Shown here: piece by piece, positions 12,682-24,977 of the stretch
Position numbering within the stretch: position 1 is the stretch's first letter
How the letters are laid out: the number at the start of each line of letters is the position of its first letter
Assembly: GCF_026210795.1 (NCBI RefSeq)
Contig: NC_089448.1
Coordinates: 2,232,001 to 2,296,000, forward strand
DNA length: 64,000 nucleotides
Reading direction: 5' to 3'
Source of the DNA: Rhizophagus irregularis
Taxonomy: Eukaryota; Glomeromycota; Glomeromycetes; Glomerales; Glomeraceae
The notes under the pieces: model-generated
What the model saw: only the letters and a program-made list of their open reading frames with translations
What the model was told of the DNA's origin: nothing
Databases searched by the model: none
Position numbers and translations under genes: made by a program

Positions 12682-13299
12682 GTAGGAGAATTTTCATGAC
12701 GGAATGTGTCAAAATTTTATTTATTATATATATTTGTTTTATAAGCAATCTATCGATTTATCTTTTTTTTTCTTGATCGCAAAGATTATATTTACTTTAT
12801 ATATTTATTTTGTTTTGTATAAATTGAACAATAAAAATGAGTTAATGAGTTTTGTATTATTGTATGTAGTGTTACTAGTGGTACGTTCAATAAAAGATTT
12901 AGAAGTGGTTTTAAACAAAAATTTTAAATCGTTGTAAAATGTAATGTTTCGATCGATCTTGGCTGATTGAATAGTTTCTAATCTTAACTCCGACCGTAAG
13001 TTAAATTTTTGATCAGAATTTATACTTTAATATACTAATGATTTTGCCAAATTTTTATAATCCGTATGAACAAAAGTAAGATCCGGAATTCAGATTTTTC
13101 ATTCGGCCCGGATTGATCAGATCCGGTAAAGTACAATTATTATAATAGGTTAAATCATATTTAATTAATACACTATAAATATAACAATAATTACATGAAT
13201 GATTATAAAATTGAAAGATTTTTATCAAATTATTATTACAAATAATTAAAATCGGTTAGGTAATGAATAAATTAAATAAATTAAAAAATTAAAACGAAT
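12682..13299. other. Spacer between convergent BTB and AIG1-like copy 2 genes
   Basis: Contains the 3' regions of both genes. The frame at 12704-12937 is a translation of AT-rich DNA just past the BTB stop and has no support as a gene. Confidence 0.5.
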
Positions 13300-14305
13300 T
13301 TATAAAAAAAAATGATAACGACCAAATTTCCTTCCTAGAAAATCTCTTAATAAATGTATTCCATACATAATAAAAAAGATTAAAGTGGATCCAGTAAATA
13401 ATCCAATATACCATATTACTGATTTTATTCCTTTTGTATAATCCAAAAATTCATATACCCATTGTGAAGTTCTAAATAAGATTTTTTAAAAATTAATTAA
13501 TTACGCAAAAAAAAAAAAAAAAGTAAAAACGTAATGTATGATTTTGTTTTATTCAACTTACATCGCATAATTTATATAAACGATAAAAATGTATAAGAAT
13601 TGTATGATAAAATTTAAAATAATAAAGGAAACGACCATAATTTGACGATTAAAAAATACTTCTATTATGATAAATAAAAAGTTAATTCCGTGCATTGATA
13701 CATTTATCCACCATTCAAATGGACTTAATCCTTCATTTCTTTTGGGATCAAATATGAATATCCAATAAGATACCGTTATCAACATTCTATTAAAAAGAAT
13801 ATATATATATATACTGTATATATCATTTATATTAAATTTTTTAAAAATCAAAATTTCTTTAATAAGTAAATTTTTTTTTGCTTACGGATAATGAATAATC
13901 GTATGATAAAGTGACCAAAATAACCAATTTAATATATTTGGTTGATTGTAAAAAGAAATCAATATATGATTTTTTGTTACATATCGATACGAACGGTAAA
14001 ATGCTGTCTAATAAATAGATTATTATTAAGGTAAATTAGATTTATATATATATAATTGTTTTATTTTATTCACTTACCGTAAAATAAGCGGTTAGTCCTA
14101 TATAACTTAAATTCGTGAAAAATTTTAAAAAATCATTCACTCCATCATGAATTTCAAAACTTAAATGTCCGATTAATACAATCCAAGTATATAATGAAAT
14201 GATCCCTCTAATTATCATCAATGCTTTTGGTGATATAAACCATGATGTTACTGATTTTTTTGGATCAAAATCTTTATAATGAAAGAAATTTGCAAACTTT
14301 GACAT
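13300..14305 (-). CDS. AIG1/FAR-17a-like integral membrane protein, copy 2
   Basis: Four exons on the minus strand (14078-14305, 13886-14007, 13562-13786, 13300-13471) give 248 residues. Exons 2 and 3 have exactly the same lengths as in copy 1 (122 and 225 nt) and the intron phases are the same, so the genes are duplicates. Key motifs are kept: KFFTNLSY with the Thr, WWINVSMHGIN with the His, ITSQWVYEFLDY near the end. The C-terminal tail is shorter than in copy 1 and lacks its Asn-rich end. The role is as for copy 1: a predicted membrane hydrolase of the AIG1/ADTRP family, by homology only. The frame is open throughout, so it is probably functional. Confidence 0.8.
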
Positions 14306-16952
14306 TATGAATCGTAATTTTTTTTTCAATAAACTAATAAAATATACGTTTTATATTATTTCTTATAAAAAAAAATTAGAAAATCATTTTATTCATATTA
14401 TATATATTATTATGTAAATCATTACTATTTCAAGTTGTCAATAATATCATGAAATCATATGACTCTAGTGATTACTTCATTAAATTCTTTTCGGGTGTTA
14501 ATGCTAATCATTACCATTCATACCTGAAACTAAAATAATTTATTTAACATGCCACATTCCTTAACTATATATTATTTGTACTAATCTTTTAAGCTAACGC
14601 AAAAGCTCTAGAAAATAATTTATTAAATGATTGTCATATTTTGTTTCATTTGAAATCTGAGGATTCCTTCTTTCTGAAAAGCTTGAATGAATAAAGCTAT
14701 TGCTTTATTTTGAATCATAATTAGCATATAAATGTTACTAATAAATTTACTAAGTTAATAAGATTTCTTACAAATTGCAATTATATATAAATTTTATCTT
14801 GAAGTTCACAGAAGGTCTTAAAATACTGAATTACTTTTGAATCCTGATTAATAAAATATTGTATGAAATTGTAATGACTTAATAGGCTTAATCTAACATA
14901 AAAATGAAAACCATAAATACCATCAAGCCTTCACAGGCACTGGTACTAAAGTAGGAAACTCAGTATAATAAATGATTCTGGTCAAATTTTTCTTTGTGAA
15001 TTATAAAAATAATTAAAATATTGCTTTAAAATTTGTAACCAATCGATCAACTAGTTCAAACTTTTTAAAATCAGTCCAGTATTTGGAAGTGCGCTAAACG
15101 ATCACGTTTCATAAAAAAAAAAATTTTTTAAATTGGACAAGCGGATATCCAAAAATTGACATTATACAAATGGATCATATCCATAAGAAATTGGGAAAAA
15201 GTTGAAATTTATTCTAATTTCTAATTAATTTAATTATATTAACAAATTATAAAATTGATACCGTAATGTATAACACTATACGCATAAAAATAGTGATCAT
15301 AATAAAATCGTCACAATCGTGGTAAAATCTTTATCAATTTATCGGAAATCCTGCTGTCAAGTTTGGGACTTCCAACATACAAAATCCTGATAATCCATAA
15401 TCATGACTCCAGTTGATTTTACCTGATGAGAATTGATCGTTTTCTGACATGGAACCGAAAGCAGGCTGATCATTCGATTATCAATTGCAAAATTCTGGCA
15501 TGTACCCGATAGTCCATAATTTCGAAGGTCCAAAATATTGATTAGCACATAATCCTAACAGATTACTTACATCAATGCCTCTGTCTGTCACGCTTCGATT
15601 TAACCAATCAGATTTCAAGTTCAGGGGTAACAACAAGATCAGGTGTAACAAAATCATGGAAACAATAAATAAAACACATTTTTAAATTACGCTAATATTA
15701 CGTTAAATAAAATTACGTTAAATAAAATTACGTTAAATTTACACAATTAGGAAAATCTATCGCCTCGGATGCGTCAACGGTTTCCGTTTCCCTAGTTTAT
15801 AATTTTTTTAAACGTTACGTCGTAACAGCTGATGTGCTTTTCATATAAAAATCGTTAGTAATTAAACATTAAATTTCTAGATTTTAATAAATTTATTATT
15901 TTTATTTATCACATTAAAAAATATGTATCCTAAAATTTAGATTTAGAATGTTTAAGTAAATTCTACACACTGTGATTTTAAGTATAAAATTTCATAATAT
16001 AGTATGCGTAAAAATTATTGCTATGGAAATTGGTACATCTAGCTGCGTCTGGTATATCTACGACAGCTGCAACCTGACGCAAATCATACCATGTGTCATG
16101 AAAAAAAAACTTTTTTTAAAGAAACATTTTATTATTAAAACCAATATCTCCCAATTTGATTTAATTGATTTCGTCCACAGACATTTTCCGAATTAATAAT
16201 TTTTACTTGCTCTAATCGTCCGGGCACCAAAATATTAAACCGGTAGATGAGCTGGTAGGTGCATATAGTTTTAATATAATTATAAATATTTGAATTTGAC
16301 TCGAAATTAATGTTCCAAAGGCTCAAAAATAGTTCTATTTACTTGAGGAAAAGCGGTGTAATTCAAATTCAGACAATAGACCAAATACTATTGAAGCGAA
16401 AAATTTGATTCAACTACAATATGTAATTTATGTATAAATTCAAATTATAAGCAATTTAATATTTGATTTTTTTATTAATTGCAATTACTATTAATCAAAA
16501 ATAAAATACGTAACCTCTATCATCAGGAAGTTTTTACCATTTAAAATCTGCAGAGAATTCTACGTGGAACCATCATGGAAATTCCAAGTGGAACCAATAT
16601 TTTCCGAATACCCTATTCACAAAGTTATAAAATATCTTTCAAAAATACATTGAAAGAAATTCAAATGTTTGTCATACAACATGTCGTAATTAGTTATAAC
16701 CTAAAGCAGACCAATAAGTTTGCAAATCGTAACATGAAAAGTCTTAGATTAAAAGAAAATATGTTTAAAATCTAGGAAAAAGTGTACAGAGTTGTATATT
16801 TTGTAAACCTACTACTGCGTATATTAGTATGTTGCAATTATTGCGTATATATGTACCACAATAATCAATGAGTAATACGAATAATAGTATATCCGTGTAA
16901 CACAACTATAAATAATAAAATTTTTTCATAACTTTCTTTTCAATTTCAAATT
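14306..16952. other. Gene-poor AT-rich region
   Basis: No supported gene. Open frames at 15357-15548 (minus), 15972-16196, 16135-16326 (minus) and 16575-16775 carry no recognisable domain. A stretch at about 15680-15740 has three short tandem copies of the motif ATTACGTTAAATAAA. Confidence 0.5.
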
Positions 16953-17387
16953 ATGGATAACAATTTTATTAATGAAGAAGAAACTATTTATGAAGAGGAC
17001 CTTATTTTAGAGGTAACTTAATATAAATATTACAACTATAATATAATAAAAAAATTATTAATAATTATATAGCCAAATTTATGTGATATAGAAGAATCTG
17101 AAATATATATTACGAAAAGTGTGGCTTTTAAAACAATAATTCATTCATGACGGGCAAATTCTAACAAGAAAATCAAAACAATTGTCACACAATTTCTGAT
17201 TCCGATGATAATTGTGATGATAATAATAATAAAGAAAATTTAAACTTAAAATTTCAATGAGCTTGAATATCGAGAGAGGGAACTAGCTTTAAAAGAATGT
17301 GAAATTTTATTAAGAGAACGTGAAGCAAAAGTTCGTGTAATGGAACTGTCCAACCTTGAGAAGGAGCGGGAGTTAAAGTTACATTAG
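16953..17387 (+). pseudogene. Degenerate coiled-coil gene fragment
   Basis: Starts MDNNFINEEETIYEED, with a plausible GTAACT donor after the first 20 codons and an acceptor near 17071. After that, the coding-like text breaks between frames: an acidic SDSDDNCDDNNN stretch is followed, in another frame, by an Arg/Glu-rich helix (REREL, LREREAKV, LEKEREL) that ends at 17387. An acidic start followed by a charged coiled coil is a pattern I associate with accessory proteins of multicopy elements in such genomes, but I cannot name a family. It is broken as it stands. Confidence 0.35.
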
Positions 17388-20300
17388 AAATATTAGAAAT
17401 TAGAATAATTTTATTGAAGTTAGAAACTTAGAATAGCTTTATCAATAGTAAATTATAAAAGTAAAAAATTTGCATTAATTGAAATCCGCATTTTACTCTA
17501 CGGAGTATAGTAAATTTCATACACTATACTCAACATCAGTTATTACGTCATACAATACCTAAATTTCTGATATTAAATAATAATACATTTGATTCTCGAT
17601 TAGGTTTACTCCATTACATAATCTAATTATGCATAAATGACGATAGTGTCACATAACGTCTATCATTTGACAAATGTCAAAAATTACTAAGCAGGATTAT
17701 TTGCGCAGCAGTATGAAATGAAGATTACACAGTTCACAGATATCAAAATCCAAAGATAATGGTCTTATATTACTAAAGTTAGTTACGATAATGTAAAATC
17801 GATGTAAAGTCGTAGTTAGTATCCGATCCCGAGAACAATAATAGACTTGATAATTATACATGTAAATTCGTATGACATATCGAGAGTTAGAATTTTATAC
17901 TTAAAAAATGACCACAACTAAAGTTGGCACAAAATACTGTACCACAATTAATAAAATGCATCATCTAATTATAAAAAGAATAATAATTTACACATATGGA
18001 TTGATTATGTATTCAGGCTATGAACGTAGTGTGTTTGATGTTATATATTCATCAAAGAAATCTTTTCCGCTCATAATACTCATAACAAGGGGTTATGGAA
18101 GATATGAGACATCTTACAAAATCACAAATTGCATTCATAAAATGATTATAAATCTTATTATATAATGGGTCTAGAACTGGGATAATAGGATGTGGGATAT
18201 AGGACGGTTGTACATACCCTATAAAAAAATTTATTCCGTGTTTCAAGATATGGAAATTATAGTTGCTTAGATTTTCAGTTATTTTTCCATAAATATTCAC
18301 GGAGTTTTTACAGAAATTACGGATAAAATTTTTTATAGGAATATAGAACAATTACTATAATGAGTATTTCATCGTCACCAGATTTGTCGAAGTTGTACCG
18401 ACTTTAAATTTTCCAAGGGCCAGGAATTTAATAATTGCATATTCTATAATTTTGTAAAGTAAAACCTAAATAATTAAAAATATATAAAAAATCAATATAT
18501 TTAATAATATTCAAATGTTAACTATAATTTTTTCGGCGTAAAATAAAAAATAATATCCTGGGCTCGTGGGTACATATTTTACATGAAGTACCACAAGAGA
18601 GGGACGAATATGCTTAAAAACCTCCAAAGAAATTCTTTTGCGCTCTTAATAATATCACCGAAACACTTGAGTATTAAGAATGTATTATAAAATATTCACA
18701 CATTATTTTTATAAAACTTCGTTTTATACTTCTAAAAAAAACTTTCTTGAAAGAGTAAGCCGGTTATTTTTATGTACGAAAAAAAGTATTTTCTTTTATT
18801 TAAAATATTTTTCATAAGTTTTACAAATTACAAACAATATGTTGCCAATTTTCTTTATTTTAACGATATCACATTACACAAGTTCACATTTTATAATTCC
18901 ATTTTAGCGTTATTTATGTCTATTATTGTTTATTGCCTTTTTTTTTTTAAAAAGCATTTATCATCTTTAAAAATACGTTAAATCGGCGATCGTATTCTTA
19001 TAATCATGTAGAACTGAAACCTGAGCTGTCGATCAAATAAGTTATATGCTATGTACTGTATAATGTACATAATTGTTTTACCGGCGCGTTCTTTCTAAAC
19101 GCGCGGATTTATTTAAATTAGGAAAGTAAAAATCAAATATTTCGTAGCCACAGCATATGTTATACAATTGACTATGAATTTGGTACTTATTTCATTGTTG
19201 TTTCATATGACACTCGCTCCTTCCTTTTTTAAATAGCAATTGAAGCTTAGCCAAAGTATTACGTGCTTTTAAAGCTAGTGACCGAAAAAATAGATTATGT
19301 AGTATGTTACAATATGAATCTAGATCTTTTTAGACCATTTTAAAATGGATAAATGTAAAAAAAAAGATAGATTACTAAAGCTTTTACTTGACCGTACCGA
19401 TCGGATAAATCTTATTGGCTAGTATCTAGATTGATCGACCAATCATACCAGTATGATATAATATTTATTTTTATATAATTATATTGGTTATATTAATTAA
19501 CTAAAGAAAGAAAAATGAATAGTCGTTATCATGATATTCTCAAAAGATTTTTTTTTTCATTAAAAACCATTAACAGTTAAAGATTAATTATATAATTATT
19601 ATATTTAATAATAATATAACTTTGAAAAAAAAAATGGTAAAATTTAATTTAGTCTTAATAAGGTAAACTCTGGTAAAGTATTTTATAATCACTTTTTAGT
19701 ATAGACCATATATTATTAATTTCGGAATATTATCCAATTTATCCAATTTAGAAAATGATTTGATCACTACGGTTTATAAATATCTAATTTGTTTAATACG
19801 TTAATTTAATTTTGTAACTATTATAAATCATGAAAACAAATAGTAAAATTCGATTCAAAGTTTCTGACGCGAGCGACGATAAACATAATGAACTTCTTCC
19901 CGTTTTTGGTAAGGACCAATAAAGTTGGGGTATCATAATTTACTAATAATGACTAGTGTGGATCATTATTTGTCGTCACTTTTTACTATTCACAAATTGG
20001 GGTATTGTGTCTTTTATACAATGAGAGAATTTCGTTCTAGGCCACGATATATATGCAAGTTGATGCTCCATATTTATTATTAAAATTACGAGATCTGGAA
20101 TCTAATCTTAAATATAAAAGTTCAAAGAGTGGCGTATTTTTAGTCTGACATTACGTAAATGAACCTTTGGATCGGATATCAAACTGACAATCGTTACTGG
20201 AGATCAAGAAACGAATATTTTTTGACGCGATCTTCACTTGTTTTTAATGCAATCAAATAAAAGAACTAGAATATTATAGTTGTTAATAATGTTGATGTAC

Positions 20301-20447
20301 AAAAAAATATACAAAATTGTTCTTACACACAATTTTCGCTGGTTTGAATGCTTTTTTTTTTCTCACTTAAAAAATGTTCTTATTGTCTCCTCTTCATTTT
20401 TTTCTTTTCACATTTTATCATTCTTTCTTGATAAATAATCATTATAA
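17388..20447. other. Gene-poor AT-rich region upstream of the F-box gene
   Basis: No supported gene. The minus-strand frame at 18052-18351 and plus-strand frames at 17908-18165 and 18772-18981 overlap or are low complexity, with no recognised motif. The last few hundred bases, with a T-rich tract around 20350-20410, should contain the F-box gene promoter. Confidence 0.5.
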
Positions 20448-22115
20448 ATGTTTACATTATCAAGTATCGTAGATTTTAATTTACAACCAAATAAAATTTC
20501 TCGTAGAAATAATAATGAAAAAACTTTTCCAAAGCCCCTATTTTTTCCAGAAGAATGTTTACAAGAAATTTTTTCATATTTTTCAAATGATGCGTCAACA
20601 TTATCAAAATGTTTATTAGTTAATAAATTTTGGTTTAAAAATGCAGCTTCAATTCTTTGGAAATCACCTTTTGATAAATTACAAAATCCTTCAGCAAAAT
20701 TGATTGAAACTTATTTAAAATTTCTTGATATTCGTTCGAAAACCGTCTTGTCTCAGATTGGAATCTTTTCATCTTATCCTTCTTCATATTCATCCTTTTC
20801 TACACCTGAATTTAAATATGCACAATATGTGAAAACTCTTCATTATAAAGGTTTATATGAGTCGGCCTGTGCTTTTATTTTCGGTAATAATTGTCGACCA
20901 AAAGATTTAAAAGGAGAAAAAAAATGTCTCACATTAGTTAGAGAATTAAGCTTATTTCTTATTCGAAAATGTCCATCAATTTATATAATATCGTATGATA
21001 CAGAGGAAATAGATTTTTTTGTTCAAGATATATATTTATCATCATTAACTTTAATGCCAGAAGTATATCATTTATTTAAACGTGTAAGAAAATTAAATTG
21101 TGGTGGAAAGTATAAAAAAGGTTCCTTAATGAATGTGATGTCATCATACTGTAAGAATCTTACATCGTTAGAATTAAACTTTTATGAATTTGATATGTAT
21201 TTAGATGGGGATCGAAAAGAGCCTAGTAAGATGTCAAGTCTATTATTAGAACAAGAAGATTTACGTAATTTAATTATTAGAGGTCCTTTTCGTTTCTTAA
21301 CAGAATTTTTGACCCCATTGGAATCACAATCAAAATCTTTAAGTCTTATACATTTTGAGAGAGTACAATTTAATAATTTATTACTATTAGAATCTGTTAC
21401 TACTTGTAAAAATTTGGAAACGATGATATTTATCGATTGTATGAATCTTAATGATGAAACTTTAGCTCCTTTGGCATCAACTTCTTTCCTTAGGTTAAAA
21501 AAATTAATTTTTAAAAATGCTCATAAATCACGTTTAGATAATTTGGCGAGATTAATTCAAAGAACAAAAGGATCACTTCGAGAAATAAGATTTAGAAGGC
21601 GTGAATTTAAAAATATGGTTATCCGTAACGTACCAGATATTCCGATTAATGTGACAAAAACCATTTCTATTTGTTGTCCTAATCTCATAATATTTGAAGG
21701 TCATTTAGAAAAAGAAACCATGCCTCATTTTCTTACTCTGCTTAACACAACATTTCTTGAAAAATTATACATTTCGTTGGAATTTAAGAAAAATTTTGAA
21801 TTTTTTAGATCTCAAGTAGCATTTCAATTACCTGATACTTTAAATCATTTATCGATTTCTATAAGAGAACAATTTTCTGTAAAAGATTTAGAACAATTTT
21901 TAGAATTATGTTCCGCTCCTTTAATAAGTTTACAATTTCCTCAATCTTCCTTTATCGATGATAATTATCTTGATGTAATCACAGAATTTGCTAAACAAGT
22001 TGGAACTTTAAAAAAAGTTGCTTTTTCAAAAAATTCTTTAATTACTGAAAAAGGAATTCAAAAAGCTAAACAATCGATTTCTTTCGTGAAAAAAAATGGG
22101 GAAGAAAAAGTATAA
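20448..22115 (+). CDS. F-box protein with LRR-like repeats
   Basis: A single frame of 555 residues. An F-box lies at about residues 31-75: FFPEECLQEIFSYF, then LSKCLLVNKFW and AASILWKSP. The remainder shows irregular Leu-rich repeats (for example LRNLIIRGPF, LETMIFIDCMNLND, LRLKKLIFKNA, LISLQFPQSS), giving the F-box/LRR layout. F-box proteins bind Skp1 and recruit substrates to SCF ubiquitin ligases, with the repeats choosing the substrate. The target here is unknown. The gene is intron-free, as are many members of the expanded F-box family in this fungal group. Confidence 0.85.
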   Translation: MFTLSSIVDFNLQPNKISRRNNNEKTFPKPLFFPEECLQEIFSYFSNDASTLSKCLLVNKFWFKNAASILWKSPFDKLQNPSAKLIETYLKFLDIRSKTVLSQIGIFSSYPSSYSSFSTPEFKYAQYVKTLHYKGLYESACAFIFGNNCRPKDLKGEKKCLTLVRELSLFLIRKCPSIYIISYDTEEIDFFVQDIYLSSLTLMPEVYHLFKRVRKLNCGGKYKKGSLMNVMSSYCKNLTSLELNFYEFDMYLDGDRKEPSKMSSLLLEQEDLRNLIIRGPFRFLTEFLTPLESQSKSLSLIHFERVQFNNLLLLESVTTCKNLETMIFIDCMNLNDETLAPLASTSFLRLKKLIFKNAHKSRLDNLARLIQRTKGSLREIRFRRREFKNMVIRNVPDIPINVTKTISICCPNLIIFEGHLEKETMPHFLTLLNTTFLEKLYISLEFKKNFEFFRSQVAFQLPDTLNHLSISIREQFSVKDLEQFLELCSAPLISLQFPQSSFIDDNYLDVITEFAKQVGTLKKVAFSKNSLITEKGIQKAKQSISFVKKNGEEKV

Positions 22116-22628
22116 ATTTATTTTTTTTTTTTTTCTTACGTTTAAATTTTTAATTTTAATATGCTTAGTTTCCGATCTTTTCAATCTACATTATGTTTTA
22201 AGCGATAGATAATAAGAATATGTGTATAATATATATGAATCATTTTCGTTTTTAAGAAAAAAAAAAATCAAGGAAACTAGATTTTAAGCTTAAAGATTAT
22301 GTTATTGTTTTATTATTTTTTATAATAAAAAAAAAAATTTTATTACAGTTTGGAGGAATAAAAGTTATAATTTTTAATTACTCTATAAGTCATATAACTC
22401 TTAGTAGCTTCAAAATAAATGAGCGTATTCAATGTAATACTGTATTGTACAATATATCAATATCTTTGTATATTAGTTACACAAAGCACGCGAAACAACA
22501 AACACCCGCAGTTATCCTAAAAAGTTATGATAAATGTAGATCAATTGACATATGTGACATATGATCATATTATATAAGTCAACAAGGAAAAAAAATTCGT
22601 TCTTTTAAACTTACAATCATTTTCCCTC
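22116..22628. other. Spacer between F-box and FTS-like genes
   Basis: AT-rich 3' untranslated region of the F-box gene followed by the presumed promoter of the next gene. No other feature is seen. Confidence 0.5.
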
Positions 22629-24055
22629 ATGAGTATTGAAACTAAAACTTCGTTCGCTCGTAGTACTGGTTCCAGCTCTAACCGTGAAGAAAATATTAAC
22701 GATGACCGTGGTCCTGATGGAGTAAAGCCTAAACCACAGTTTAGGGATGAATGTTTCAGGAAGATGGATTTAATGATTGAATTGTTAGTATTAACGTTTA
22801 TTTTTGTATGATAATATCTAAATCAAAGATTCTAAATAAAAAAATAAATTCATTTTTTAAAAAATTAATCAAATGTCTTCTTCGATTAAATAAAGTACAA
22901 ACCTTCGTAACCCAAATCATTGTCCAAGTGGAGTTTATGTTATGCCTTCTGGAGATAATTTTCATAGTAAGAGCATTGATAGTATATTTGTTATTATTTC
23001 TTTAAAGAATATACCCAAATTAATTTATAATATTTTCTTTTTTTTTTTAATTTATCAGCTTGGTATGGAGTCTTATTTGTTCACAAAGGATATTATAAAA
23101 ATGGGGTCTTTAAGTTTAAACTTGAAATACCTTCTGAATATCCTTTTCTATGGATCTAACTTTGACAAGCTACATCATATTATTATTCCTTAACACTCGT
23201 TTTTACTTACCCAGAGCGTCCACCTGCAGTGAAATTTATTTTTAATTTAATAAATAATAATGGTTTATTCCATCCACTTGTTGATCCAGATACTGGAAGT
23301 TTTTCTTTATCCCAACAATTTAATGATTGGGCTCCACACAAATATTATATTTTCCATGTGCTTCATTATATAAAAAAATCTTTCAAGAAAGGTGTCTTGG
23401 ATAATCTATTAGAAAAGCATTGTTTTAATAAGCAAGCTTTTACAACGTGAGTATATCATAAAATTTATATTTCATATATTTATATATTTATAACGATTTT
23501 TTTTTTATTTGCTTTTTTTATTAAAAAAATATATATATTTCTTTTAGATATCATAATGAGACACGTACATTTGCAGTAATGGCAAAACAATGTGCGGATT
23601 TATCAATTTCACAGACTGTTCTTTATGATAATAACATAGAAGCTAATCCGATCCAATTCTCGGTCTTGGAGGATGATAAACTTGGTAATTATTTATTATA
23701 ATTTATTTATAAGTATTAAATGAGATGACGATATCAATTCAGACCTGTTCCGAGATTAACTTTGAAGATATATTTTATTGCCAAATTTAATTGCTGATCT
23801 TATATTTTTTTTATAATTTTTTTATTTGAATATCAAAATGTTTAACATCATGTTAATCTATTTACAGAAGAATTGAAGGCTTTTATCAGACCACCGGTAA
23901 ATCATCATATTAGATTGCTGTAATTTTATAAATGAGAAAAATCATTAACAAATGATGTTTATATTTCGTAGCCCACCGAAAGGGAAAGATTACCATATTC
24001 TTCTCGTAGAACTTATTCTGCATCTTCTACTATAACACCTTCTTCTTTAACATAG
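22629..24055 (+). CDS. AKTIP/FTS-like ubiquitin-conjugating enzyme variant
   Basis: Seven exons: 22629-22795, 22896-22966, 23059-23137, 23207-23446, 23548-23684, 23868-23896 and 23972-24055, giving 268 residues. The first donor is uncertain; 22783 is an alternative giving 264 residues. The fold signature follows human AKTIP/FTS: GVYVMPS, WYGVLFVHKGYYKNGVFKF, IPSDYPERPPAVKF, FHPLVDPDTGSF, then a helical tail. The position after HPLVDP that holds the catalytic Cys in active E2 enzymes has no Cys, so this is a UEV-like inactive variant. In animals and fungi FTS joins Hook and FHIP proteins to couple early endosomes to dynein. That role here is inferred. The intron at 23138-23206 has U12-type AT-AC signals and is listed separately. 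Confidence 0.82.
23138..23206 (+). other. U12-type (AT-AC) spliceosomal intron
   Basis: There is no GT donor between the IPSD exon and the RPPAVKF exon, and the frame hits a stop if read through. The exon instead ends just before ATATCCTTTT (23138-23147), which matches the U12 donor consensus. TTCCTTAAC (23186-23194) matches the U12 branch-point consensus exactly. An AC ends the intron at 23206, 13 bases after the likely branch adenosine. Removing these 69 bases joins GA to T, makes an Asp codon, and restores IPSDYPERPPAVKF, which aligns with the IPDNYPDGDCPRLVF region of human AKTIP. The other introns of the gene are ordinary GT-AG. Confidence 0.88.
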
Positions 24056-24977
24056 ATTTATGTATAGTTTTTTATTTACCTTTTTTTTGTTGATAAGTAC
24101 TCATTATTTAAAATTTTCATAACTTTGTAATTTTATGGGGCCGCATTATGGCGTATTATTATGGGAATGTGAATAGAACAATTTTTTTTAGTTTTCGTCT
24201 ATTTGTTTATTTTTTGATTATATGATGTATTTTCAATAATAAAAGTTCCTTTCAATTCTCTGATCTTAACAATTTAATTTTTAGATCAACGAAACGAATT
24301 AAGTCATAGAACTAATTAAATCATGTGGTTTTGATTGATACTCTTTTCTAAAAAGATATTTAATAAAATTAATTAACAAAAAATGTATTAATTATGTCTT
24401 TCTTTTTAATATGAAAAAAATTGCTCGTCAATGTAGTGTGAAATTATTACTAACTGTACAACATGAAAATCAATAAACTAACCAAAATTGAAAAGTGTTA
24501 AACTATTTTGATTTTATTTGTATGGTGATTAGCTGATTTATACCGAGGTAATTCCTGGCCAATACATCAAAAATCCCCCCCTTATTATTAAACTGTCTTG
24601 TGATATGATGTATTTGATTGAAAAAGGAATTCTTTTACAAGTTACGTAACACACTCGTTTTTCGAGGTAAAGCCTCTCTCATCATCTTACTATAGCTGTT
24701 ATTGTATTAATATGTCATCAAGATATTGTAATAAATTTTCATATCGTCACTGCCTCATCTCGTAATAAACTTTTTTCCACTTTTCTACTTTTTTCTATTT
24801 TGAAATACCTTTAGAATATATTATTATTATTACATAAAAAAGGAAAGAAAATAGAATCTTTCCCTGACGATTTATTTAAAGGCAGTGTACAACTTAAAAT
24901 ATAAATAAGAAAATTATACTTTTTTTTGATAAAAATAACAAAAGAAAAAAATTATAACCATATTTTAACGAAAAAAA
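24056..24977. other. Spacer between FTS-like and VAP genes
   Basis: AT-rich region with no supported gene. It should contain the 3' end of the FTS-like transcript and the VAP promoter. Confidence 0.5.

Noticed and set aside
12704-12937. Hydrophobic small protein after the BTB gene
   Set aside because: The frame is AT-rich downstream sequence rich in Ile, Tyr and Leu codons. It begins 20 bases past the BTB stop and has no homologous motif.
18052-18351. 99-codon minus-strand frame
   Set aside because: No recognisable motif, overlaps an equally long plus-strand frame, and lacks any flanking exon. Open length alone is not enough.
22629-24055. FTS-like gene as a pseudogene
   Set aside because: At first the missing GT donor and in-frame stop near 23150 suggested decay. 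Recognising the U12-type donor, branch site and AC end restores the frame, and every other exon is intact.
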